NCBI RefSeq assembly: GCF_009707545.1
Contig: NZ_WLYK01000005.1
Coordinates: forward strand, 496,001 to 560,000
DNA length: 64,000 nucleotides
Source of the DNA: Nakamurella alba
Lineage (GTDB): Bacteria; Actinomycetota; Actinomycetes; Mycobacteriales; Nakamurellaceae
Direction of reading: 5' to 3'
The notes under the pieces are model-generated. The model saw only the letters and a program-made list of their open reading frames with translations. It was not told the origin of the DNA and made no database searches. Below are positions 16,822 through 24,350 of this stretch, one piece after another (position 1 is the stretch's first letter; each line of letters starts with the position of its first letter). Position numbers and translations under genes: made by a program.

Positions 16822-17325
16822 ATGACCAGCGAGACACTCGCCGCGACCGAGAAAGTTGCTGGTCCGGCCACCAACGCCCCCGACGACTCCGCCGAGGCGA
16901 AGGGGTACGTGACGTCTGCGGCACGGTCGCGCAACATGGCCGCGATCCGCCGGTCAGATACCAAGCCAGAAGTCTTAGTCCGCTCGGAACTCCACCGTAG
17001 AGGATTTCGCTACCGTAAGGACTTCCTCCTGGAGATGGGCAGTGTGCGTCCCAGACCCGACATTGTCTTCACGCGCTTGAAGGTCGCGGTCTTTATTGAC
17101 GGCTGTTTCTGGCATCTTTGCCCGGATCATTCGAAGATTCCGCGGAACAACACGGACTACTGGGAGCAGAAGCTCCTGGGAAACGTCGCGCGTGACCTCA
17201 AGTACGATCACGCACTCTCGGGTGCAGGTTGGTTGGTCGTGCGCTGCTGGGAGCACGAAGCAGTGGATTCCGTCGTCGGAAAGATTGAATCCGTCCTGTT
17301 CGCAGCGGTCGGCGGAAGACGTTAA
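16822..17325 (+). CDS. vsr: Very short patch repair (Vsr) mismatch endonuclease
   Basis: The 167-residue protein matches Vsr: RSRNMAAIRRSDTKPE (35-50), RPDIVF with catalytic Asp80, the zinc/active-site segment FIDGCFWHLCP (91-101, with His98) and YWEQKLLGNVARD. About 30 extra residues precede the core. Vsr nicks T:G mismatches formed when 5-methylcytosine deaminates, and its gene usually sits next to the C5-methyltransferase whose sites it repairs, as here. In defence islands Vsr-like nucleases can also act as the cutting subunit, which cannot be excluded. An IS3 element begins 56 bases after its stop. Confidence 0.92.
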   Translation: MTSETLAATEKVAGPATNAPDDSAEAKGYVTSAARSRNMAAIRRSDTKPEVLVRSELHRRGFRYRKDFLLEMGSVRPRPDIVFTRLKVAVFIDGCFWHLCPDHSKIPRNNTDYWEQKLLGNVARDLKYDHALSGAGWLVVRCWEHEAVDSVVGKIESVLFAAVGGRR

Positions 17326-17381
17326 GCGGCTCTTCGCAGTTGAGGGTGTAGGTCGGGTCGCGTAGTCGCTGCCGGGGTGGC

Positions 17382-17575
17382 GGGACCTTGACCCACTTCC
17401 GTGGATACCTGTGGTCAGGCGATGATCGTCTCGGAGAGGAAGTCCTGGTGCCTGCTGACAAGCCTGCTGAGTTCCGTCGGACCTTGACCGACTTCCGTGG
17501 ACACCTGTGCTGAGGCGATGATCGTCTCGGAGAGGAAGTCCTGATGCCTGCTGCCAAGCCTGCTGAGTTCCGTCG
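17382..17575 (+). repeat. 96-bp tandem duplication of the IS left end and orfA start
   Basis: Two copies of about 97 bases lie head to tail with a 96-base offset. Each carries the terminal repeat, the leader (GCGATGATCGTCTCGGAG) and the first codons of orfA (GTGCCTGCTGA at 17448, ATGCCTGCTGC at 17544). The copies differ at several bases, so the duplication is not recent or came from two related elements. The first orfA start reads through only 21 codons before a stop. Confidence 0.9.
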
Positions 17576-17849
17576 TCGTGCTGTGGAGTTGGCGCGCGCC
17601 CGGGAGAAGCCGATCGCGCAGATCGCGATGGATCTGGGCATCGCGGAGGCGTGTCTGCGCCGCTGGATGGCCAAGGCCGACCGCGAGGTCGGCGCCGGCC
17701 CGGCCGAGCCCGGGACCGGGCCGTTGACCGGTGACGAGCGCGCCGAGCTGGTCCGGTTGCGTCGCGAGAACCGTGTCCAGGCAACAGAAATCGAGATACT
17801 CAAGCGGGCGTCGGCGTACTTCGCCCGGGAGAACATCCTCCCAAAATGA
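17544..17849 (+). CDS. IS3-family transposase OrfA (helix-turn-helix subunit)
   Basis: This 101-residue protein has an N-terminal helix-turn-helix (FRRRAVELARAR, then IAQIAMDLGIAEACLRRW; about 9-42) for recognition of the element ends. A C-terminal leucine-zipper-like helix follows (LVRLRRENRVQATEIEILKR). This is the normal OrfA architecture and length. The stop overlaps the orfB start (AAAATGATG). The A-run just before the stop could allow the -1 frameshift that makes the OrfAB transposase in this family. GAGGAAG upstream serves as ribosome site. Confidence 0.92.
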   Translation: MPAAKPAEFRRRAVELARAREKPIAQIAMDLGIAEACLRRWMAKADREVGAGPAEPGTGPLTGDERAELVRLRRENRVQATEIEILKRASAYFARENILPK

Positions 17850-18724
17850 TGTTCCCGCTGGTCCAGGAACTGGACGCGGCGGGGTTCGGCGTCGCAGCGA
17901 TCTGCCGGACCCTGGCAGTGTCCCGGTCGGGCTACTACCGGTGGGCCGGCGCCGGCCCTTCGGCCCGGGACCGGGACGATGCCCAGCTGGAGGACCGGGT
18001 CCGTGCCGTGTTCGCCGCCTCCCGCGGCACCTACGGCGCCCCACGGATCCACGCCGAGGTACGGATGGGCACCGACCCGGTACGGTGCGGCCGCAAACGG
18101 ATCGCACGGCTGATGCGGCTGGCCGGACTGCAGGGCGTGTTCTACCCGCCACGCCGCGGCAAGAACCGGCCACTACCGGCCACCCAACAGGACCGGGTCC
18201 AACGCAAGTTCGTCGCCGACGCCCCGAACCGGCTCTGGTGCACCGGCATCACCGAACACCCCACCGATGAGGGCAAGGTGTACTGCGCGGCGGTACTGGA
18301 CGTCTACTCCCGCAAGATCGTCGGCTGGGCCATCGCCGATCACATCCGCGCCGAACTCGTCGTCGACGCCCTGGACATGGCCCGTTGGAACCGGAAACCG
18401 TTGCAGGGCACCATCGTCCACTCCGACCGAGGAGCCCAGTACACCAGTTGGATCTTCGGGCACCGGCTCCGGGAAGCCGGCCTGCTCGGCTCCATGGGCC
18501 GCGTCGCTTCCTCCGTGGACAACACGATGATGGAATCGTTCTGGTCCTCCATGCAACGCGAACTCCTGGACCGACAGCACTGGCACACGCGCCAGGAACT
18601 CGGCACCGCGATCTTCGAATGGATCGAAGCCTGGTACAACCCCCGCCGCCGCCACTCCGGCATCGGCTACCACGCACCACACAGCTACGAAGCACTACAC
18701 AACACCGCCGCACCCGCGACATGA
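17846..18724 (+). CDS. IS3-family transposase OrfB, first catalytic Asp replaced by Gly
   Basis: The 292-residue DDE integrase-fold protein has an HTH_21-like N-terminal part (GTYGAPRIHAEV) and the rve catalytic core. The family pattern W-C-T-D-I-T-E-H reads here WCTGITEH, so the first catalytic Asp is Gly134 (codon GGC at 18245-18247; GAC would need one base change). The second Asp (HSDRGAQYTS, Asp194) and the Glu (MMESFW, Glu230) are present with the expected 35-residue spacing. Loss of one metal-binding Asp should abolish strand transfer, so the copy is probably immobile unless helped by another. Reading frame and length are otherwise intact. Confidence 0.92.
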   Translation: MMFPLVQELDAAGFGVAAICRTLAVSRSGYYRWAGAGPSARDRDDAQLEDRVRAVFAASRGTYGAPRIHAEVRMGTDPVRCGRKRIARLMRLAGLQGVFYPPRRGKNRPLPATQQDRVQRKFVADAPNRLWCTGITEHPTDEGKVYCAAVLDVYSRKIVGWAIADHIRAELVVDALDMARWNRKPLQGTIVHSDRGAQYTSWIFGHRLREAGLLGSMGRVASSVDNTMMESFWSSMQRELLDRQHWHTRQELGTAIFEWIEAWYNPRRRHSGIGYHAPHSYEALHNTAAPAT

Positions 18725-18765
18725 TCACCCCACCCGATCTGTCCACAGAACCGGGTCAAGGTCCC

Positions 18766-19348
18766 TTCGCTCGTAGAGTCACCCCGGGGTACCGCCACGT
18801 TCGGACGCGACGAGGCGCTCACCAGGCTGTACACCAGTGGGCTGGAGTCAACCTGATCGATCAACTGCCCCGACCGAGCATCTACGTGCCAGGTGCTCTA
18901 GCCTGGGGGAGAGACGGGGGAGGACCCTATGATCGGCTCATCCAAGCGTTCCACGCAGCGAATCTGGACGTACCCGGAAAGGCTATTGCCCAGTCTGCAC
19001 CTCTGTGCCGCCGCGAACTCTTCGCTCGCGGGCCCGACATCGGCAGCGAAGGGCAGCACCAACTCGGCACCGGCGGCGCCGATTAATGGCAACGGCTACG
19101 TCCCCATGTCTGTCAAGAAGACCGATTCTACCGGAGCACATAAATGCGATCGGCGGCAATCTGCAATCTTGCGCCGAAGAGCCAATATCCGTACGAAGCA
19201 TGAGAGAAACTCACGGCCCGAGAGTTGGAGGCAGATCAAGACAACATTAGTCTCGCGCGAGGATAGTTCGCCCTTCAACGCGCAGCCCCACTGCTAAACA
19301 GAATCACCAGTCGAGATATCAACCAAGGATTTTGAGAGGACCAGCTCG
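18766..19348. other. Intergenic region right of the IS with decayed coding traces
   Basis: No confident gene is seen in these 583 bases. Directly after the IS end, one frame (about 18767-18856) reads GTATFGRDEALTRLYTSG and stops, resembling the C-terminal tail of a gene cut by the element. A 122-codon frame from ATG 18929 has a good ribosome site (GGGGGAGGA), but its composition looks non-coding after about 50 codons. Protein-like stretches occur in more than one frame, which suggests decay by frameshifts. The AIPR gene's ribosome site (GAGAGGA) is at the end. Confidence 0.5.
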
Positions 19349-21121
19349 GTGCATATTCTAACCAGAAAGCGTGTCCAGAAGTTCTCCCGAGACTTCGGAT
19401 TCGAGGGAACTGAATCAGATCAATTTGAACGATACGTAGCGGCCAACTACTTGTACCAGTACGTTGGTGATAGTGTCGACAAGATAGAGAGAACAATTCT
19501 CGGTGGTGGGGAGGATGAGGTCGTAGATATTGCCGCCGTAATTGTCAATGGCCAGATTGTTTTCGAGCCGGAGGAAGTTGACGACCTAATCTCCGACCAA
19601 GCGTCCAACTCGGCGCGAGCAATATTCATACAGGCAAAGACCAGCGAATCATACGACTCCAAGCTTATCGCCAAGTTCCTTCACGGCGTCGAGTCAATAA
19701 CAAAGTATGCCATGAGGCCCGGCAGCATCGAACTGCCACCTCGACTTGTGGATGTCGCAACACTGATTGATAGGATCGCTGAAAGCGGAGACAAGTTTCA
19801 GGAGGCACGGATTCCTTGTGACTTGTACTATGTCACCACAAGCTCAAATGATGGTCAGGCGGCTCAATCAGAGTTGCAGGTCAAGCAGGCACTGAGCCGG
19901 ATACGCGACATCGCAGCCTATTCGGAACAGCTTAGTCTCCGAACGCATGGGCATGACGAACTTTCTATCAAGCAGAAGGAGCGATATGGACCTCAGAACG
20001 TCCAGTTCAGCTTCGAGAAGCGGCAGACCATTCCAGCTGTTGGCTCTGTCGCGGAAGCGTACATCGGGCTGGTGGCCGCGAAGGAGCTATTGAAACTGCT
20101 TGTTGACGAGGCCGGCGAGATTCGGGCCGGGATATTCGAGGATAATGTGCGCTTGGATCTGGGACCACATAATGCAGTCAATCAGCGCGTGGCATCGACC
20201 CTGCATTCTGATGATCGCGGTCTCTTTCCGTTCTTGAATAACGGACTCACGCTGATAGCAACCGAACTACGCGGGTCTGGAGACAGGTTCTTTATCTCCG
20301 GGTATCAAGTCGTCAATGGCGGCCAGACCAGTCATCAATTGGTGAGGTGGTCTAAGTCCGATCAAGTTCAGGTGGACCCTACACTCCTATCCGAACTCTG
20401 GATCCCAATCAAGCTTGTTAGCTCGGGTGACTCCGATATCAAGACTCGGATTGCAATCGCTACAAATCTTCAAACAGCTATTGACCCAACCGACATCCAA
20501 AGTAGCTCACAGACCGCAAAGAACGTTGAAGAGTTCTTCGAGCGTTCCGGAATCGAAGGACTTCGCTACGAACGTCAGGGTCGCGGTACAGGTATTGAGT
20601 TCACACGCACGCGTGTCGTCACCACCTCTGAACTAGATCGAGCGGTCGCTGCGACCTTATTTGGAGAGTCTGCTCGAGCCATCGGATCCCCGAAGGAACT
20701 CGAATCCGAAGGCGCCTTCATCTGGGGTGAGTTCTCAGAGGAAGCTTACTACTATGCTGCCTGGATTCTGTATCGCATCGACCGCTATTTCGCTCGAACG
20801 CCAGAGTCGGCGACATTGAAGGCTGCGAAATACCATATTGCCATGATGGTGTCGGCAATTGTCAACCCAAGACTCGGGTCTGCGTTCAAGGTGGCCGACA
20901 CGAAGGCTACAACCGAAATACTAATGCGAAAGAGAGGCCTAGAATTCCAGATTGCGGTCGGAGCCAACTCTGAAACTGTTGAAGCTGCGATTCTCCGAGC
21001 TGTCAAGATTGCTCTGGCATTCTACTCGGCGGCACTTGCTGAACGGCGGAGCCTACGAAAGGACGATGTCCGTAGTAGGCGGAACCAGGAGGAACTTCTG
21101 AAACTCGCAACAAGCACGTAA
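19349..21121 (+). CDS. AIPR-family abortive-infection phage-resistance protein
   Basis: This 590-residue protein fits the AIPR family: an N-terminal alpha/beta region with IFIQAKTS (about 90-97), reminiscent of nuclease-like Q-x-K motifs, then the family hallmarks PFLNNGLTLIA (about 293-303), YQVVNGGQTSHQL (about 318-330) and a Lys/Asp-rich KLVSSGDSDIKTRIA segment. AIPR proteins were first described from abortive infection and often sit in restriction-like loci with methyltransferases, Vsr and MORC ATPases. GTG start with GAGAGGA seven bases upstream. Its A+T-richer composition matches the GHKL and helicase genes left of the IS, suggesting it was part of the same acquired block before the IS came in. 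Confidence 0.85.
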   Translation: MHILTRKRVQKFSRDFGFEGTESDQFERYVAANYLYQYVGDSVDKIERTILGGGEDEVVDIAAVIVNGQIVFEPEEVDDLISDQASNSARAIFIQAKTSESYDSKLIAKFLHGVESITKYAMRPGSIELPPRLVDVATLIDRIAESGDKFQEARIPCDLYYVTTSSNDGQAAQSELQVKQALSRIRDIAAYSEQLSLRTHGHDELSIKQKERYGPQNVQFSFEKRQTIPAVGSVAEAYIGLVAAKELLKLLVDEAGEIRAGIFEDNVRLDLGPHNAVNQRVASTLHSDDRGLFPFLNNGLTLIATELRGSGDRFFISGYQVVNGGQTSHQLVRWSKSDQVQVDPTLLSELWIPIKLVSSGDSDIKTRIAIATNLQTAIDPTDIQSSSQTAKNVEEFFERSGIEGLRYERQGRGTGIEFTRTRVVTTSELDRAVAATLFGESARAIGSPKELESEGAFIWGEFSEEAYYYAAWILYRIDRYFARTPESATLKAAKYHIAMMVSAIVNPRLGSAFKVADTKATTEILMRKRGLEFQIAVGANSETVEAAILRAVKIALAFYSAALAERRSLRKDDVRSRRNQEELLKLATST

Positions 21122-21155
21122 TCATCCGCCTTTCGGAAGCTGCTCGGTGGTGCAG

Positions 21156-21180
21156 GAGGCCAGCTCCTCGAGCTGGCCTC
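21156..21180 (+). terminator. Stem-loop after the AIPR gene
   Basis: A perfect 10-base inverted repeat (GAGGCCAGCT / AGCTGGCCTC) with a 5-base loop starts 35 bases after the AIPR stop. The stem is G+C-rich and no T-run follows. It is the best terminator candidate for this operon. Confidence 0.6.
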
Positions 21181-21339
21181 CTGCTCGAGGAGCCTTCTGC
21201 TGTCGAGGCGGGCTAGGGTCTCTAGGAGCACCCCGCTGCGACGCCGGACTAAACAGGCTCGCGATAGGCGGAGATGCTGCTGTTGTCCGCCAAGGATATG
21301 AGCCGCGGGTGTGAACGGAGCGACATGCACGCTCCGTGA

Positions 21340-21615
21340 GGAGCGGTACCGGTTGGTCTGTTCGGTCGTCGAGGCGGGCGAGGGAGTCTTCGGCTGGGCG
21401 TGTTTGAAGACGTTGGCGAAGCACCCACTTGATCGAAGAGCCTGTGCGGTGCTGGCCGGGACGTTCGCGTACCGCCAGTACAGCCTCCCACCCAGGATCG
21501 GGCCTTCGACGCCGACCAGGTCGAGGATGCCCAGGCAGGATCTGCCTGCGGTTGCCCTGTGAGATGGGCGGTAGCTCCCGCGGCACCCACTCCACGTGGG
21601 TCGCCATCTGAGTGC
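21340..21615 (-). pseudogene. Decayed copy of the 3' end of the large helicase gene
   Basis: Read leftwards, this segment encodes HVEWVPRELPPISQGNR, then after a frame change GILDLVGVEGPILGGRLYW, and after another LARLDDRTDQ. The intact helicase at 39.5-44.5 kb has YVEWVPRELPPVSQGNR, GILDIVGVEGPILAGRLY and LARIDDRST in one frame, at 39811-40080. The DNA also aligns clearly over most of this length. The rest of the helicase gene is absent, so this is a truncated, frameshifted remnant. It lies just ahead of the Wadjet operon. Confidence 0.85.
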
Positions 21616-21705
21616 AACGCGCATCCGTCAGCGGGTCCGGCTTAGCCAGTCACCGTGTGCCCTCTCATCTACCCTCGGCCGCAGAGTCGGGTCTGTCGGA
21701 AGGGG

Positions 21706-23199
21706 GTGAACAAGACGGCCGAGACCCCACGCCAGGACCTCTTCCGCTACCTCACCGCGAGCGAGTCCGCGGAGTACGTCGCGATCATGGAGCTGTTCAG
21801 CGCAACCCTGCTGGTGGACCTCTCACCAGCTGAGGTCGCCCAGGCAGTCTCCGACACCGGTACCGATCTGACGGTCCAGATCGCCGAGGCCCGGTGCCGG
21901 CAGCTGGTGGAGTGGGGCAATCTGACGCCGGCGCCGAGGGACGCGCGGGTGAACACGGTCGCGGACTTCTGGCGGGCCCGGTCGCGGTTCCAGATCTCCA
22001 AGCTGGGCGGTCGCACGCATCGCGCGGTGATGGAGGTCCTGCAGGCGGCGGAGGGTGCGCGGGAGGTCGCGCGTGAGCTGCTCGGGCAGATCGTCAATTC
22101 CCTCGACCGCATCGCCCAGGCCCTGGACCAGCCGGAACAGGCGCATCCGGACGCTGTCGCGGGCATGGTCACGTCCGTCTTCAACGATCATCAACTGTTC
22201 TCCGACAGCGCCCGCGACTTCTACGCCTACCTCTCCGGCGTGCTCAGCCGCTTCGACCTGGTCGATGAGGAGTACACGCAGTTCAAGCGGCTGCTGCTGG
22301 ACTACGTCGACCTGATCAACGCCGACGTGAACCGGCACGCGCCGGCCATCGCCGCCCGCCTCACCGACCTGCAAGCACGGCTCGACGACCTCCTCAACAT
22401 CCTCAACAAGGTCCGTGGTCTCGACATCGAAGCCGTCGACCGAGGACGCGGGCGCAGCCGCAGCGACTGGGAGGAGCTGGCGATCTGGTACGGCGCGGAC
22501 GGGTCGGGCTCGGGCGCCGACCAGCTGCGCGCTGCGGCCGGCGTCGCGCTCGGCCAGCTGATCAGCAACGCCAAGCGGATGCTCGACACCTCCGGCGTCG
22601 GCTACTCCCGCCGCGCCGACCTGCTCCGCCTCGCCCGCTGGTTCGACACCGCGGAGACCGACGACGCGCACCGGCTGTTCGCCGCCGCCTTCATCGCCTA
22701 CCCGGCCCGCCACCTCGCCCTCGGCCCCGAGGAGCCGGATCCGCGCATCGGGCCGACCACCTCCTTCTGGACCGCCCCGGCCGTCGACGTCCCCGTCTCC
22801 CTGCGCGAACGCGCTGACCGGGCCATCCGCGGGCGCTCCTCCCGCGTCCCCGACCCGGCCGCCGACCGCCGCGCCCTGGCCCAACAGGCAGAACGGGAAG
22901 CCGAGGAGCGCCGGTCCGCCGCCGTCGAGCTGTCCGCCGCCGGGCGGCTGCACGGATCACGGCTGTCACCGGCCGCCCGCGACCTGCTGCTCGACCGTCT
23001 CTCCTGGATGTGGAGCCAACACCTCGACGAGGCGGTCGACGACGAACTCGGCCTGGTCATCCGGGCCCGCGAAGGCGCCGACACCGTCGTGCACAGCGAG
23101 GACGGCGACGTCACCGTCGAAGGATTCGCCCTCACCGCCGCCGCGCTCGCCCCCACCCAGGAGAATCCCGCCGCCACCCGGGAGAATGCTGTCTCGTGA
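21706..23199 (+). CDS. jetA: Wadjet type II subunit JetA (TIGR02677/DUF2397)
   Basis: This protein of about 497 residues matches the JetA subunit of type II Wadjet: an N-terminal winged-helix start LFRYLTASESAEYVAIMELF, a middle helical section (QIVNSLDRIAQAL, YLSGVLSRFDLVDEEYTQFK) and a C-terminal Arg/Ala-rich part. JetA is the kleisin-like (MukF-like) subunit that bridges the SMC-like JetC heads. The frame is open upstream to GTG 21655. I prefer GTG 21706, which follows GGAAGGGG and directly precedes the conserved N-terminus, although that spacing is short. The stop overlaps the jetB GTG. First gene of a tightly overlapping four-gene operon. Confidence 0.9.
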   Translation: MNKTAETPRQDLFRYLTASESAEYVAIMELFSATLLVDLSPAEVAQAVSDTGTDLTVQIAEARCRQLVEWGNLTPAPRDARVNTVADFWRARSRFQISKLGGRTHRAVMEVLQAAEGAREVARELLGQIVNSLDRIAQALDQPEQAHPDAVAGMVTSVFNDHQLFSDSARDFYAYLSGVLSRFDLVDEEYTQFKRLLLDYVDLINADVNRHAPAIAARLTDLQARLDDLLNILNKVRGLDIEAVDRGRGRSRSDWEELAIWYGADGSGSGADQLRAAAGVALGQLISNAKRMLDTSGVGYSRRADLLRLARWFDTAETDDAHRLFAAAFIAYPARHLALGPEEPDPRIGPTTSFWTAPAVDVPVSLRERADRAIRGRSSRVPDPAADRRALAQQAEREAEERRSAAVELSAAGRLHGSRLSPAARDLLLDRLSWMWSQHLDEAVDDELGLVIRAREGADTVVHSEDGDVTVEGFALTAAALAPTQENPAATRENAVS

Positions 23200-24350
23200 T
23201 CGCCCCCGCCGTCAGCACCCTGACCCAGGATGCGGTCGGCCGGCGCCAGGCCGCCCGGTACCTGCTGGCGGAACCGATCCTCACCGCCACCCGCCGCCCG
23301 GACCAGCTCGCCCTCGTCCGCCGGCACGCCACCGCCCTGCGCTCCATGTTCTCCCAGCAACTCGGCTACACCCTCGTCGTCGAATCCGGCTTCGCCCGGC
23401 TGGTCAAGGCACCGCCCGGCAGCGAAGCGCCGCTGCGCCCAGGCACCCGGGAGAGCGACGGCACGGCGTTCGGCCCGGCCGGCTACGCGATCCTCGCGCT
23501 GGTCTGCGCCGGATTGCTCGCCCCCGGCATCGGCGACCAGATCCTCATCTCGGGGCTCGTCGCCCAGGTCCGCGCCGACGCCGCCGAACAGGGCATCACC
23601 GTCTCCGACAACCTCGCCGACCGCCGCCAGCTGGTGATGGCCATCGGCCTGCTGATCAGCTGGGGCGTGCTCACCGAGACCGACGGCAGCGTCACCGGCT
23701 GGGGCGAGCGCCGCGAGGAGGAGGCGCTGCTATCCATCCACCGGCCGCTGCTCGCCCTCGTCGTCCCGCACGCCCTGCCCCGCACCGACGACCCGGCCGA
23801 CATCTGGAATCAGCCCGCCGATGACCAGCCGCGCCGCCGGCTACGCCGCCGCCTCGTCGAGAACCCGGCCGTCTTCCGCAGCGAGCTGCCGGAGGACGAA
23901 CGCGACGTGCTGTCCCGCGAACGCACCGAGCTCGCCCGGCAGCTCGCGGAGAACTTCGGCCTCACCCTCGAGGTGCGCGCCGAGGGGGCGCTGGCCTACG
24001 ACCCGGCCGGCGAGCTCAGCGACATCGACTTCCCGGGCACCGGCAGCGCCAAGCAGGCAGCGCTGCTGCTGCTCGACGAGCTGATCATCCGGCTCGAGCC
24101 AGGCCCGGACTCGATGGTCAACGATCGACCGGGGCTGCTCGCACCCTGGTCGACCGTCGATGCCGTGCTGTCCGAGCTCGCCGTCCGGCATGCAAAGACC
24201 TGGCGCTTCGCGTATGCCGGCGATCCGGAGCTGCTGCGCCGCGACGTCGTCGGGGTACTGGTGTCGTTGCGGTTGGCGTCGTCGGAGGAGACCGGGCTGG
24301 TGGTCTTCCCGTTCGCCGCCCGGTTCCGGCCCCGGGTCATCCGCCGATGA
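23196..24350 (+). CDS. jetB: Wadjet type II subunit JetB (TIGR02678/DUF2398)
   Basis: The gene starts at GTG 23196 overlapping the jetA stop (GTGA), giving 384 residues; the frame is open further upstream but that part is jetA read out of frame. Recognisable family features include RRQAARYLLAEPILT near the N-terminus, a FARLVKAP segment and paired winged-helix regions (QLVMAIGLLISWGVLTETDG). JetB is the MukE/kite-like subunit that binds JetA and DNA. It overlaps jetC by four bases (ATGA). Length and order are normal for type II Wadjet. Confidence 0.9.
   Translation: MIAPAVSTLTQDAVGRRQAARYLLAEPILTATRRPDQLALVRRHATALRSMFSQQLGYTLVVESGFARLVKAPPGSEAPLRPGTRESDGTAFGPAGYAILALVCAGLLAPGIGDQILISGLVAQVRADAAEQGITVSDNLADRRQLVMAIGLLISWGVLTETDGSVTGWGERREEEALLSIHRPLLALVVPHALPRTDDPADIWNQPADDQPRRRLRRRLVENPAVFRSELPEDERDVLSRERTELARQLAENFGLTLEVRAEGALAYDPAGELSDIDFPGTGSAKQAALLLLDELIIRLEPGPDSMVNDRPGLLAPWSTVDAVLSELAVRHAKTWRFAYAGDPELLRRDVVGVLVSLRLASSEETGLVVFPFAARFRPRVIRR

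Larger units (their letters stand above)
17382..18765 (+). mobile_element. IS3-family insertion sequence with duplicated left end
   Basis: The terminal repeats are recognisable. The left end at 17382 (GGGACCTTGACCCACTTCC) and a second left end at 17479 (GGACCTTGACCGACTTCC) both match the reverse complement of the right end finishing at 18765 (GGGACCTTGACCCGGTTC). Between them lie orfA and orfB in the usual overlapping arrangement. No flanking target-site duplication is evident (GGC on the left, TTC on the right), which fits insertion next to, or recombination with, an earlier copy. It separates the Vsr gene from the AIPR gene. Confidence 0.9.

Noticed and set aside
15686..16924. Upstream start of the methyltransferase at 16924
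   Set aside because: The extra 71 residues are Arg/Ser-rich, overlap the Vsr start region, and precede motif I; ATG 16711 has a clear ribosome site right before motif I.
18929..19297. 122-codon frame with a good GGGGGAGGA ribosome site
   Set aside because: The amino-acid composition becomes non-coding after about 50 codons and overlaps decayed fragments in other frames; kept only as part of the intergenic description.
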